Positions 7,353 to 14,588 of a DNA stretch of 17,431 nucleotides are shown here, in pieces (position 1 is the stretch's first letter; every line of letters starts with the position of its first letter). Under the pieces are notes generated by a model. It did no database searches, was not told where the DNA came from, and saw nothing but the letters and a program-made list of their open reading frames with translations. The DNA lies in assembly GCA_035263025.1 (NCBI GenBank), contig DATFRR010000032.1, forward strand, positions 1 through 17,431, written 5' to 3'. Position numbers and translations under genes: made by a program. Source of the DNA: DASQPR01 sp035263025. Lineage in GTDB: Bacteria; Actinomycetota; Actinomycetes; Mycobacteriales; Micromonosporaceae.

Positions 7353-8891
7353 TCAGTCCGCGTTGCCGCTGTCCTGGCGCCACCAGTCCTGCAGGTCGGC
7401 GCATGTCTGGTGGCCGGTCGTGCCGGCATAGAACAGTGTGCGGTCGGCCGTGTCGGTCCAGATGTAAACGCACGTGTCCGACTTGCTGATGTAGCACTCC
7501 AGCGTGCCGCGGTTGTGCTTGTCGCCGACGCCCCATTGCAGCTTGCCGTCGTGGTCGGAGGTCGGCGGACAGGAGTCGTCGTTGGTGCTCGCGTTGGGAT
7601 CGAAGCCACGCGCGGTGTTGAACGCGGCAAGGCTCTTGGTCAGCGAGTCGGGGCTGCCGAACTGGTACGCGTCGATGAACGCGCCGGGCAGGTCAGACGT
7701 ACTCGGTTCGGTGCACTGATATTCGGTCAGCACACCGGTCACGCCCGTGTCGCGCCCGGTCGTCGTGACGTCGCAGTCCAAGTCCACGTCGAGGTCGGTG
7801 GGCATGAGCGTGTCGAGCGTCGGGATGGAACCGGCCGGCGTCGAGGTCGCTGGCGATGGTCCGCTACTAGGTGTCGACGCGGTGGCCCCGGGCGAGTGCG
7901 ACGCTCCGGCGTTCGGGTGCGAGGGATGGTTCGTCAGCGCCAGGATGCCGGCGCCGGCCGCGACGATCAGTACGAGAATCACGATGCCGACAATGAGCGG
8001 TGCCTTGCTCCGCTTCGGTGTCGGGTACGGATATCCGGCGCCGGGCGGGAACTGACCCGGCAGGTATTCACTGGGCTGGTATCCACTGGGCGGGTAGCCG
8101 CCCACCGGGTACTGCCCGGGTGCGTACTGGCCGGGTGGTGGCTGACCGGGCTCGGGGTGCAAACCGCCGGCCGGCGAGGCCGGCGCACCAAACGGGGCCG
8201 TCGGCATGGCAGCGGTGCCGCCCGGTGCCGACTCATTCGATGGAGAGACATTCTGCGGCGAGACATTCGGCGACACGTTCGGCGACACCGGCGGCGAAGC
8301 TGCGTCCGGCAGCGACACGTTCGGCGAGACGGGCTGGGCGCTCGTGCGCCACGGGTCCACCGGCAGCGGCGGCCACGAGGCCGGTGGCGTGACGGCCGGC
8401 GCGACGGGCGTACCCGCTGGGTCTGCCGGTCGTGGATTCGGTGCCGCCGGCGCCGCAAACGGCCCCGCGCCCGGCGCTAGATCGGCGACCGTCCCGGCGG
8501 CCGCCAGCCCACCGCCTACATTGATCGGGCCGCCGACCGGCGGCGACAACGTGGCCGGCGCGGGGTAACCGAGGACGGTCGCATACTCCCCAACGACCCA
8601 AACACACGCGGTCGGATCGAGCGCGCTCCGCGCGGCGAGCACCGCGGCGACGTCGCGGACCGCCGCGTCGGTCGGCATCCGCCCGAGGCGGTCACGCAGC
8701 AGCCCGGCCACGCCAGATCCGGCCGCGGCGCGCAACAGGTTGGCCTCCCGCGGTTGACCCGGGAGCAGGTCGGGCAACAGTTGATCGAGCAGCTTGACGT
8801 TGTCCAGTCCGGCGGCGCCGTGGCCGGCGTTCACGTCTCGCAGCGCCTGGCGCGCGAGTCCGCTTGCGTCGAATCCCGAGTCGTTCGTCAC
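7353..8891 (-). CDS. Single-pass membrane protein with Cys-rich outer domain (paralogue A)
   Basis: 512 residues, no recognised enzyme domain. Order: an N-terminal helical domain (about 10-110) ending in VVGEYATVLGYP; a long Pro-rich linker (110-297) with a 12-bp repeat coding NVSP-like units (about 188-216) and a Tyr/Gly/Pro stretch (250-290); a basic stop KRSK (293-296); one membrane helix (298-319); a Ser/Thr/Pro stalk; and a C-terminal domain (about 355-512) with six Cys (373, 393, 441, 467, 474, 497) and a GTLECY motif. The positive-inside rule puts the N-terminus in the cytoplasm and the Cys domain outside. It is a clear paralogue of the next upstream gene. Start GTG 8891 has only a weak ribosome site; a 16-bp tandem repeat lies just upstream. 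I infer a sensor or sensor-associated role for the downstream kinase block; no function is established. Confidence 0.85.
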   Translation of the reverse strand: MTNDSGFDASGLARQALRDVNAGHGAAGLDNVKLLDQLLPDLLPGQPREANLLRAAAGSGVAGLLRDRLGRMPTDAAVRDVAAVLAARSALDPTACVWVVGEYATVLGYPAPATLSPPVGGPINVGGGLAAAGTVADLAPGAGPFAAPAAPNPRPADPAGTPVAPAVTPPASWPPLPVDPWRTSAQPVSPNVSLPDAASPPVSPNVSPNVSPQNVSPSNESAPGGTAAMPTAPFGAPASPAGGLHPEPGQPPPGQYAPGQYPVGGYPPSGYQPSEYLPGQFPPGAGYPYPTPKRSKAPLIVGIVILVLIVAAGAGILALTNHPSHPNAGASHSPGATASTPSSGPSPATSTPAGSIPTLDTLMPTDLDVDLDCDVTTTGRDTGVTGVLTEYQCTEPSTSDLPGAFIDAYQFGSPDSLTKSLAAFNTARGFDPNASTNDDSCPPTSDHDGKLQWGVGDKHNRGTLECYISKSDTCVYIWTDTADRTLFYAGTTGHQTCADLQDWWRQDSGNAD

Positions 8892-8897
8892 CTATTC

Positions 8898-8945
8898 GGC
8901 CCCTGTCGGATCTGGCCCCTGTCGGATCTGGCCCCTGTCGGTCTG
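8898..8945 (-). repeat. 16-bp tandem repeat upstream of membrane protein A
   Basis: Two exact copies of the plus-strand unit GGCCCCTGTCGGATCT (8898-8913, 8914-8929) and a third that diverges after 11 bases (8930-8945). The array ends 6 bp from the GTG start of the minus-strand gene and fills much of the 127-bp gap. On the sense strand each unit carries a purine-rich ACAGGGG core. It could be a repeated operator or a variable leader; either is inference. Confidence 0.85.
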
Positions 8946-9018
8946 TCCTTGTCGACTGCGGTCGTCGCCGCCGATCGCACCGACCCAGTGTGCCGGTCGA
9001 CCGCTCGGCGACGCCGCG

Positions 9019-10128
9019 TCAGGTGTTCCGGTTGTTGTCATGCCACCACGCGTCCAGCTGGGCAAATGCCTGCTCAGGACCGGACTCGGCCACGATGATG
9101 GTGTATTCGCTGTCGTCCGTCCATACGTAGTAGTGGTTCTCTGAGCTGTCCGAATAGCACTCCAGCGTGCCCGATTCGACGTCCGGGGTGGCGAGCGTAT
9201 GCCAGCGCACACTGCCGTACGTCGCGACCGGCGGGCACCTGCCCTCCGCCGCGGTCGGATCGAACTTCACGAACGCGTTGAACGCGTCGATGCCCCGCGC
9301 GTAGGTCGCCTGGTCCTGGAACTGGTATCCCCAGACGTGCAGGTAGGGCAGCCGCGCGGTGGCGCCTGCCTGGCAGGCGTAATAGGCGATCACGTTGTCC
9401 AGGAACGGATCGTCGTCGGTGGTACGGCAGGTGGGCAGGTCGACGTCGGCGGGCATCACGGCCGACAGCGGGGGTACGTTCGCGGCGACCGCCTGCGTCG
9501 GTGCGGGCGTGGTCGGGGTGGCCGTCGCGGCGCTCCGGGTGGGCGACGGCGGGGCGTCCGCGGCACAGATCCCGCCACGGCAGGGCGTACCGGTGCTGAC
9601 GTACACGATCACGGTGACCGCCGCGGCGATCACGACCGCGATCGCGATGCCGACGATCAGCGGCGTCGCAATGCTGCGCCGACGTGGTGCGTAATCCAGT
9701 GGCGGCAGGCCGGCCGCGATGTCGAAGGCCGTCGTGTCGTCGAGCACTCGACCCCGGTTGGGCTGGGTCCGGGGCGTCGCGCGGCCGTGGAACGTTGGCC
9801 TCGCGGTGATCGGGTGGCCGAGCAGGCGCGCGTACTCCTCGACGACGAAACGCCACTCGTCGCCGTCGATGTCGGCCGGCTTGCCCGCAACCACTTCCCG
9901 GACGGCATCCTCAGCCGAGGCGTCGGCCGAGGCGTCGGCAAACCGGCCGGCAAGCGCGTCGCCAACCCGTGCGGTGGCGGCGGCCCGCAACAGCACCCGA
10001 TCGGGACCATCGTCGATGGCGTTGTCGATAACGGCCGTGCTGTCCAGCCCGGTCGCGCCGTAGTCGCGGTGGATTGCCTCGAGCGCGGCGCGCACACGTG
10101 CGGCCCGATCGGGCGCGACATCGGGCAC
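9019..10128 (-). CDS. Single-pass membrane protein with Cys-rich outer domain (paralogue B)
   Basis: 369 residues with the same plan as paralogue A: helical N-terminal domain (about 8-107) ending in FVVEEYARLLGHP, a short basic linker (PRRRS, 148-152), a membrane helix (about 155-178), a stalk, and a C-terminal domain (about 217-369). Shared landmarks are the MP(A/T)D(V/L)D segment, a YQF...AFN..FDP block, CPP and GTLECY; Cys234, 252, 298 and 324 line up with Cys373, 393, 441 and 467 of paralogue A. Its own extra pair is CRGGIC (183-188), just outside the membrane. Start GTG 10128 was chosen because AGGGGGG precedes it and the homology with A begins there; ATG 10284 would add 52 Arg/Gly-rich residues without counterpart in A. 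First gene of the block, with a candidate promoter upstream. Function unknown; sensor role inferred. Confidence 0.85.
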   Translation of the reverse strand: MPDVAPDRAARVRAALEAIHRDYGATGLDSTAVIDNAIDDGPDRVLLRAAATARVGDALAGRFADASADASAEDAVREVVAGKPADIDGDEWRFVVEEYARLLGHPITARPTFHGRATPRTQPNRGRVLDDTTAFDIAAGLPPLDYAPRRRSIATPLIVGIAIAVVIAAAVTVIVYVSTGTPCRGGICAADAPPSPTRSAATATPTTPAPTQAVAANVPPLSAVMPADVDLPTCRTTDDDPFLDNVIAYYACQAGATARLPYLHVWGYQFQDQATYARGIDAFNAFVKFDPTAAEGRCPPVATYGSVRWHTLATPDVESGTLECYSDSSENHYYVWTDDSEYTIIVAESGPEQAFAQLDAWWHDNNRNT

Positions 10129-10132
10129 GGAA

Positions 10133-10139
10133 CCCCCCT
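10133..10139 (-). promoter_or_regulatory. Shine-Dalgarno of membrane protein B
   Basis: AGGGGGG on the minus strand, 4 nt before GTG 10128. It supports this start over the in-frame ATG at 10284. Two direct copies of a 10-base unit (CTGACCGAGG on plus, 10138-10157) lie immediately upstream. Confidence 0.6.
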
Positions 10140-10217
10140 GACCGAGGCTGACCGAGGCGGGCCGCCGACGTCGCGGCTCGCGGGCCGGTTGACGCATCTG
10201 GCGCTGACCTACGGTGC

Positions 10218-10246
10218 ATTGTTCCGCTCGGCCATCGGGCGGACAA
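10218..10246 (-). promoter_or_regulatory. Candidate promoter of the membrane-sensor/TerY-P block
   Basis: On the minus strand TTGTCC (10246-10241) and AACAAT (10223-10218) are separated by 17 bp. The predicted transcript would start near 10211 and have a leader of about 80 nt before GTG 10128. The rest of the 231-bp gap to the hexosaminidase stop holds no gene I can support. Seen as a motif match only. Confidence 0.3.
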
Positions 10247-10359
10247 CCCCCGGTGGCGTGCGCGGCTGTTAACTCGGTAGTCATTCGGAGCGACGACCGC
10301 GGTGGCTTGCCCCGGGATGCGCTGCGATCAGGCGACCGGGCGACTCGGCGACCCGGCGA

Positions 10360-11901
10360 TCAGTGCGCGAGCGCGGCGGCCGGCTGTTCGCTGCTCGGTC
10401 CGACGCCAGCGAGCAGCTCGGCGACGGCTCGCGCACACGCGGACGACGCGCCATAGGTGCAGATCTGGGTGGCCGCGAGCGGACCGGCCGGCAGGCCCAT
10501 CTCCACCACGACGGCGTCCGGCCGCGTGGCCAGCACGTGCTTGAGCGCGTTGCGCATCCACTCGTGACGGTGCGCGTCACGGACGACCACGACAATCGAC
10601 CGACCGGCGGCGCGGTCGAGCTGCGCGTCGATAGCCTCCGCGATCGCCGCGTCGCCGTCGAGGTCCGCGTCGGTCAGACGGATGCCGGTGGTCGCGGGTA
10701 CGAGTGCCGACAGCGGCGCCAGGACACCCCAGGGCGTACCCGGTGCGATCGCCATGTTCATCGGCGGTGACAACTCCACGACATGCGGAGCGGCCGGGAA
10801 CGGCCAGGGGACGCCGTCCGGGGCGGCCGTGATGCGGATCGCGCGACGCGCGGCGGTGAGCCCCGGATGAGGTGATCCGGTGCCGACGCGGTGCGACACG
10901 AGTCTCGCGGCACGCGACCACGAGGCGAGCGTCGCGACCCGCTCGGCCGCGTCGACCAAACGCTCCTCGGTCAACGCGCCGTCGAGCACCGCGCGCACGA
11001 TCGCCTCGCGGAGGCCGACCGCGGTCGCCTCGTCCCAGAGTTCGCCGCCGACGCACACCGCGTCCGCGCCAGCGGCGAGCGCGGCCACCGTGGCGCCGCC
11101 GAGTCCATAGCGGCGGGCTACCGCGTCCATTTCGATGGCGTCCGTGACGATCAGCCCGTCGAAGCCGAGGTCGACGCGCAGCAGGTCGGTGAGGACCGGT
11201 TTGCTCAACGTGGCGGGTCGATGGGGATCAACGGCGGGCACCACCAGGTGACCGGTCATGACGGCGCGGACGCCCGCGTCGATCGCGGCCCGAAACGGTA
11301 CGAGCTCGCAGGCGTCCAGCGATGCGCGATCGGCGGCGATCACGGGTACGTCGTGATGCGAGTCGACGCCGGTGTCGCCGTGTCCCGGGAAGTGCTTCGC
11401 GCACGACGCAACGCCGGCCAACTGAAGTCCGCGTACCCACGCCACGGTGTGCCGTGCGACGAGCTGCGGGTCAGCGCCGAAGGCTCGTACGCCGATCACC
11501 GGATTGTCTGGGTTGGAGTTCACGTCGGCGTCCGGCGCGTAGTCGAGCGTGATGCCGAGCCCGGCGAGTTCCCGGCCGAGATGGTGGGCGACGGCCTCGG
11601 TCAGCTCGACGTCGTCGGCGGCACCGAGCGCCAGATTGCCGGGGCGCGAGCTGCCGGTCCGCGCCTCTAACCGGGTCACGTCACCGGCTTCCTCGTCGAT
11701 CGCGACGATGACGTCGGGCCGCTCGGCCCGTAGCGCGGCGGTGAGCGAGGCGACCTGCTCGGCGTGCCCGATGTTGCGGGCGTAGAGAACCACCGACCGC
11801 AGGCCGTCGGCGAGCCGGCGTCGAATCCAGTCGGGCGGCGAGGTGCCGTCGAAGCCGGGCTGCAGCACCGCGTCGGCGAGCCCGGCGAGACGACGGTCCA
11901 T
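10360..11901 (-). CDS. nagZ: GH3 beta-N-acetylhexosaminidase (NagZ-like)
   Basis: 513 residues, glycoside hydrolase family 3. The N-terminal TIM barrel holds IDEEAGDVTRL (68-78), the KHFPGHGDTGVDSHH loop (169-183) that carries the catalytic His/Asp pair in NagZ enzymes, and the nucleophile Asp254 in VTDAIEMDA. A second alpha/beta domain (about 340-513) follows, as in the longer actinobacterial forms. No signal peptide, so a cytoplasmic role in releasing N-acetylglucosamine from recycled cell-wall fragments is likely; related GH3 proteins can act as phosphorylases, which I cannot exclude. I chose ATG 11901 because GGAGG lies 8 nt upstream; ATG 11916 is an alternative. The open frame back to 12141 crosses the promoter and is rejected. 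It is on the same strand as the signalling block, with a 231-bp gap. Confidence 0.88.
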   Translation of the reverse strand: MDRRLAGLADAVLQPGFDGTSPPDWIRRRLADGLRSVVLYARNIGHAEQVASLTAALRAERPDVIVAIDEEAGDVTRLEARTGSSRPGNLALGAADDVELTEAVAHHLGRELAGLGITLDYAPDADVNSNPDNPVIGVRAFGADPQLVARHTVAWVRGLQLAGVASCAKHFPGHGDTGVDSHHDVPVIAADRASLDACELVPFRAAIDAGVRAVMTGHLVVPAVDPHRPATLSKPVLTDLLRVDLGFDGLIVTDAIEMDAVARRYGLGGATVAALAAGADAVCVGGELWDEATAVGLREAIVRAVLDGALTEERLVDAAERVATLASWSRAARLVSHRVGTGSPHPGLTAARRAIRITAAPDGVPWPFPAAPHVVELSPPMNMAIAPGTPWGVLAPLSALVPATTGIRLTDADLDGDAAIAEAIDAQLDRAAGRSIVVVVRDAHRHEWMRNALKHVLATRPDAVVVEMGLPAGPLAATQICTYGASSACARAVAELLAGVGPSSEQPAAALAH

Positions 11902-11909
11902 CGCAGGGT

Positions 11910-11914
11910 CCTCC
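11910..11914 (-). promoter_or_regulatory. Shine-Dalgarno of the GH3 gene
   Basis: GGAGG on the minus strand, 8 nt before ATG 11901. It favours that start over ATG 11916, which contains part of this sequence and has no good site upstream. Confidence 0.65.
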
Positions 11915-11972
11915 ATGCGGCTCGGTGTGAGGGGTGCTCGCGGCCGGGTGCCTTCGGCCGGCTTCAGGAAAC

Positions 11973-12002
11973 ATTGTTGACAGTGGTGTTCGTAATAGTC
12001 AA
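11973..12002 (-). promoter_or_regulatory. Candidate promoter of the GH3 gene
   Basis: In an unusually AT-rich patch (about 11965-12022) the minus strand reads TTGACT (12002-11997), an 18-bp spacer and AACAAT (11978-11973), four of six matches to the -10 consensus. The leader to ATG 11901 would be about 65 nt. Confidence 0.45.
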
Positions 12003-12012
12003 GAAACCTTTC
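12003..12012. promoter_or_regulatory. Palindromic candidate operator GAAAnnTTTC
   Basis: GAAACCTTTC (plus strand) has perfect GAAA/TTTC arms and abuts the -35 of the GH3 promoter. Palindromes of this size are typical of repressor sites near amino-sugar genes; the regulator is not in the window and not identified. It does not match the DasR consensus as I know it. Confidence 0.4.
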
Positions 12013-12109
12013 AGTTAATCTAGGGAGGGTGCCATAACCGACCGTCCGGACCTGCGGATTGTCGGTCCGTTGGGGTGCCAATCGCTCGTACGTGTGTTCG
12101 AATAGCGTC

Positions 12110-12322
12110 ATGGAGCGGCGCAAGTTCTGGTGGAACGGCAAGTGGGGGCGGCTCGCACGGCGCGACGTCGTGCTTTACGAAGACGGTGGCGTGTGGTGGG
12201 TCGAGGCGCGTGAGGGCGGCGCCGAGGGGCGCAGCCGCTGGTTCGAGTTCCGCGACGAGGATCACGCGTTCGACTGCGTACGAACGTTGATCGCCGGTCA
12301 GGAGCGTTGGCGCGAGATCTGA
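12110..12322 (+). CDS. Small conserved-looking protein of unknown function, 70 aa
   Basis: A 70-residue acidic/basic, Trp-rich protein (WW at residues 7-8 and 29-30, further Trp at 12, 44 and 67) with no Cys, no signal and no membrane segment. It starts MERRKFWWNGKWGR and ends in ERWREI. Third codon positions are mostly G/C, as in the neighbouring genes, and the frame is free of stops, which supports a real gene. It is transcribed divergently from the GH3 gene across a 208-bp gap. No Shine-Dalgarno is visible before ATG 12110; TCGAAT at 12098-12103 could be the -10 of a leaderless transcript. In-frame starts back to 12059 exist but lack support. I do not recognise a function. Confidence 0.72.
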   Translation: MERRKFWWNGKWGRLARRDVVLYEDGGVWWVEAREGGAEGRSRWFEFRDEDHAFDCVRTLIAGQERWREI

Positions 12323-12513
12323 CCCGGCCGCGAGCGTGCCGCCCGGGTGTGCCGTCGGCGGCCCAATCGCTCCCGATGATGCGCAACGGATCGCCGCATC
12401 CGACCGCAACGACGCAATGAAACGCCGCAGACACGCAAGATCCGGCCATGTCACCGGGTACCCGGCCCGAATACCGTCAGAAGCGACAACGACGTCGGGC
12501 TCACGGAGGGCGC

Positions 12514-13323
12514 ATGCGCCGGCATTACTTGATGTGCCGACCCACCCACTTCGCGGTGGATTACGCGATCAATCCATGGATGGATCCGGCCGAGCCGGTG
12601 GACGTTGCCCGCGCGATCGACCAGTGGACACGTCTCGTCGGGACCTACCGCGACCTCGGGCACGAGGTCGACTTCATCGAGCCATTGCCCGGCCTGCCCG
12701 ACATGGTGTTCACCGCCAACGGCGCGACCGTCATCGACGGCACCGTGCTCGGGGTGTCGTTCAAATACGCGGAGCGGGCGGCCGAGGGACCGGCGTTCCT
12801 CGACTGGTTCACCCGCGCCGGCTTTCCGACACAGGCGGCGAAGGCGACCAACGAGGGCGAGGGCGACGTGCTGCTTGCCGGCGACATGATCCTGGCGGGC
12901 ACCGGTTTCCGGACCGACCACGCCGCGCACGCCGAGGTGCAGGAGCTGTTCGGCCGACCAGTGATCACGCTCCAGCTCGTCGACCCGCGCTTCTACCATC
13001 TCGACACGGCGCTGTGCGTGCTGCATCCCACGCCCGGCAGCGGCCGGCCGGAGATTGCCTACCTGCCCGAGGCGTTTTCGCCGGGGAGCCGGCGAGTGCT
13101 CGAGCGGCTCTACCCGACGGCGATCAAGGCGACCGCGCGTGACGCCGCGGTGCTCGGGCTCAACGCGGTCAGCGACGGCGAGCGCGTCGTGCTGCCCGTA
13201 CAGGCGTCTGACCTGGCCCGACGGTTAGCGTCGGAGGGGTACCAGCCGGTTGGCGTCGACATGTCGGAACTGCGGCGGGCCGGCGGCGGTCCGAAGTGTT
13301 GCACGTTGGAGGTGCGGCGATGA
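12514..13323 (+). CDS. DDAH/arginine dihydrolase-family guanidino hydrolase
   Basis: 269 residues, pentein (guanidine-modifying) fold. It opens with MCRPTHFAVDYAINPWMDP-type sequence (7-25), then DMVFTANGA (63-71), GEGD (115-118), catalytic His162 in YHLDT, and the C-terminal GGGPKCCTLE (257-266), where Cys262 is the expected nucleophile. Annotated relatives are called dimethylargininases (dimethylarginine to citrulline). The FTAN tetrad (66-69) resembles arginine dihydrolases of the ArgZ/AgrE type (arginine to ornithine, ammonia and CO2), and the overlap with ornithine aminotransferase fits that reaction better. Start ATG 12514 has GGAGGG just upstream (12505-12510). The stop overlaps the rocD start by 4 bp (ATGA). 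Mycobacterium tuberculosis has a similar Rv2323c-rocD cluster. The upstream gap (12323-12513) shows repeated GCAA words but no gene. Confidence 0.88.
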   Translation: MRRHYLMCRPTHFAVDYAINPWMDPAEPVDVARAIDQWTRLVGTYRDLGHEVDFIEPLPGLPDMVFTANGATVIDGTVLGVSFKYAERAAEGPAFLDWFTRAGFPTQAAKATNEGEGDVLLAGDMILAGTGFRTDHAAHAEVQELFGRPVITLQLVDPRFYHLDTALCVLHPTPGSGRPEIAYLPEAFSPGSRRVLERLYPTAIKATARDAAVLGLNAVSDGERVVLPVQASDLARRLASEGYQPVGVDMSELRRAGGGPKCCTLEVRR

Positions 13324-14576
13324 CTACGTTCGCGGGTCACCCGCCGACCGGCGAGATTGGTCACGTGCCGGGTCGGCTCGGCGACCGTACGACGCTCGCG
13401 TTGGCCGAGGCGGATACCTGGACCGCGCACAACTATCACCCGCTGCCGGTGGTCATCGCCGATGCGGAGGGTGCCTGGGTCACCGACGTGGACGGCCGGC
13501 GCTACCTGGACTGCCTGGCCGGCTATTCGGCACTCAACTTCGGCCACCGCCATCCCGAGCTCGTGCGGGCCGCGCACGCTCAACTCGACCGCGTCACGCT
13601 CACCAGCCGCGCGTTCGTGCACGACCAGTTCGGGCCGTTTTGCCACGAGCTGGCCGAGCTGTGTGGCACCGATCTCGTGCTGCCGATGAACACCGGTGCC
13701 GAGGCGGTGGAGACCGCGATAAAGCTCGCCCGCAAATGGGGCTACCAGGTCAAGGGCGTGCCGGACAACCAGGCAAAGATCATCGTGGCGGCCGGCAACT
13801 TCCACGGGCGCACCACGACCATCATCAGCTTCTCCACCGATCCGGACGCGCGCGCCGACTTCGGTCCGTACACACCCGGATTCGTCGTCGTGCCGTACGG
13901 CGACCTCGACGCGATTACCAGCGCGATCGACGACACGACGGTTGCCGTGATGCTCGAACCGATCCAAGGCGAGGCCGGCGTCATCGTGCCGCCGACCGGC
14001 TACCTCGCCGGGGTACGCGACGCCACCGCCGCCCGAGGCGTCCTGTTCATCGCGGACGAGATCCAGTCCGGCCTGGGTCGCACCGGAACGACGTTCGCGG
14101 TCGAGCACGACGGCGTCGTACCCGACATGTACGTGCTCGGCAAGGCGCTCGGCGGCGGCATCGTGCCGGTGTCGGCGGTTGCCGGTTCGCGCGACGTGCT
14201 CGGCACGCTCAAACCGGGCGAACACGGCTCGACGTTCGGCGGCAACCCGTTGGCCTGCGCCGTGGCCCGGACCGTGATCCGGATGCTCAATACCGGCGAG
14301 TTCCAAGCACGCGCCATCGAACTCGGCGCCCGCCTGCGGGCGCGGCTCGACGAGTTGGTCGGCCACGGCATCACCGAGGTGCGTAGCCGTGGTCTATGGG
14401 CCGGCATCGACATCGACCCGGCGCTGATAACCGGGCGAGCCGCGAGCCAGCGCCTGATGGAGCGCGGCGTGCTGGTGAAGGACACGCACGGCTCGACGAT
14501 CCGCCTCGCACCGCCGTTGTGCATCACCGCCGACGAGGTCGACTGGGCGGTCGAGCAGCTGGCCCGGGTGCTCTGA
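13320..14576 (+). CDS. rocD: Ornithine-oxo-acid aminotransferase
   Basis: 418 residues, class III PLP-dependent aminotransferase of normal length. It moves the delta-amino group of ornithine to 2-oxoglutarate, giving glutamate-5-semialdehyde. Seen: NTGAEA (124-129) phosphate-binding turn, FHGRT (161-165), MLEPIQGEAG (211-220), the pyridine-binding Asp246 in LFIADEIQSGLGRTG, and the Schiff-base Lys275 in LGKALGGG. Start ATG 13320 overlaps the preceding stop (ATGA), and GGAGG lies 7-8 nt upstream within that gene, so the two are translated as a unit. It ends 12 bp from the convergent MHYT gene, with no terminator hairpin I can see in that gap. Confidence 0.95.
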   Translation: MTTFAGHPPTGEIGHVPGRLGDRTTLALAEADTWTAHNYHPLPVVIADAEGAWVTDVDGRRYLDCLAGYSALNFGHRHPELVRAAHAQLDRVTLTSRAFVHDQFGPFCHELAELCGTDLVLPMNTGAEAVETAIKLARKWGYQVKGVPDNQAKIIVAAGNFHGRTTTIISFSTDPDARADFGPYTPGFVVVPYGDLDAITSAIDDTTVAVMLEPIQGEAGVIVPPTGYLAGVRDATAARGVLFIADEIQSGLGRTGTTFAVEHDGVVPDMYVLGKALGGGIVPVSAVAGSRDVLGTLKPGEHGSTFGGNPLACAVARTVIRMLNTGEFQARAIELGARLRARLDELVGHGITEVRSRGLWAGIDIDPALITGRAASQRLMERGVLVKDTHGSTIRLAPPLCITADEVDWAVEQLARVL

Positions 14577-14588
14577 GCCGAGCGGCGG

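Noticed and set aside
7274..7630. N-terminal extension of the VWA frame
   Set aside because: Ser/Thr/Arg-rich shadow of membrane protein A; the strong ribosome site points to GTG 7273.
8257..8292. Possible CRISPR-like array from short repeats in membrane protein A
   Set aside because: The 12-bp units are contiguous, in frame and encode VSPN-type residues; there are no spacers.
9199..10272. 357-codon plus-strand frame opposite membrane protein B
   Set aside because: Shadow translation rich in Arg/Gly; the minus-strand frame has a membrane helix, aligned cysteines and a paralogue.
10129..10284. ATG 10284 as start of membrane protein B
   Set aside because: Adds 52 residues with no counterpart in the paralogue and lies upstream of the candidate promoter; AGGGGGG precedes GTG 10128.
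11902..12141. Extended GH3 start at 12141
   Set aside because: Would translate through the AT-rich promoter and overlap the start of the 70-residue gene on the other strand; no homology in this part.
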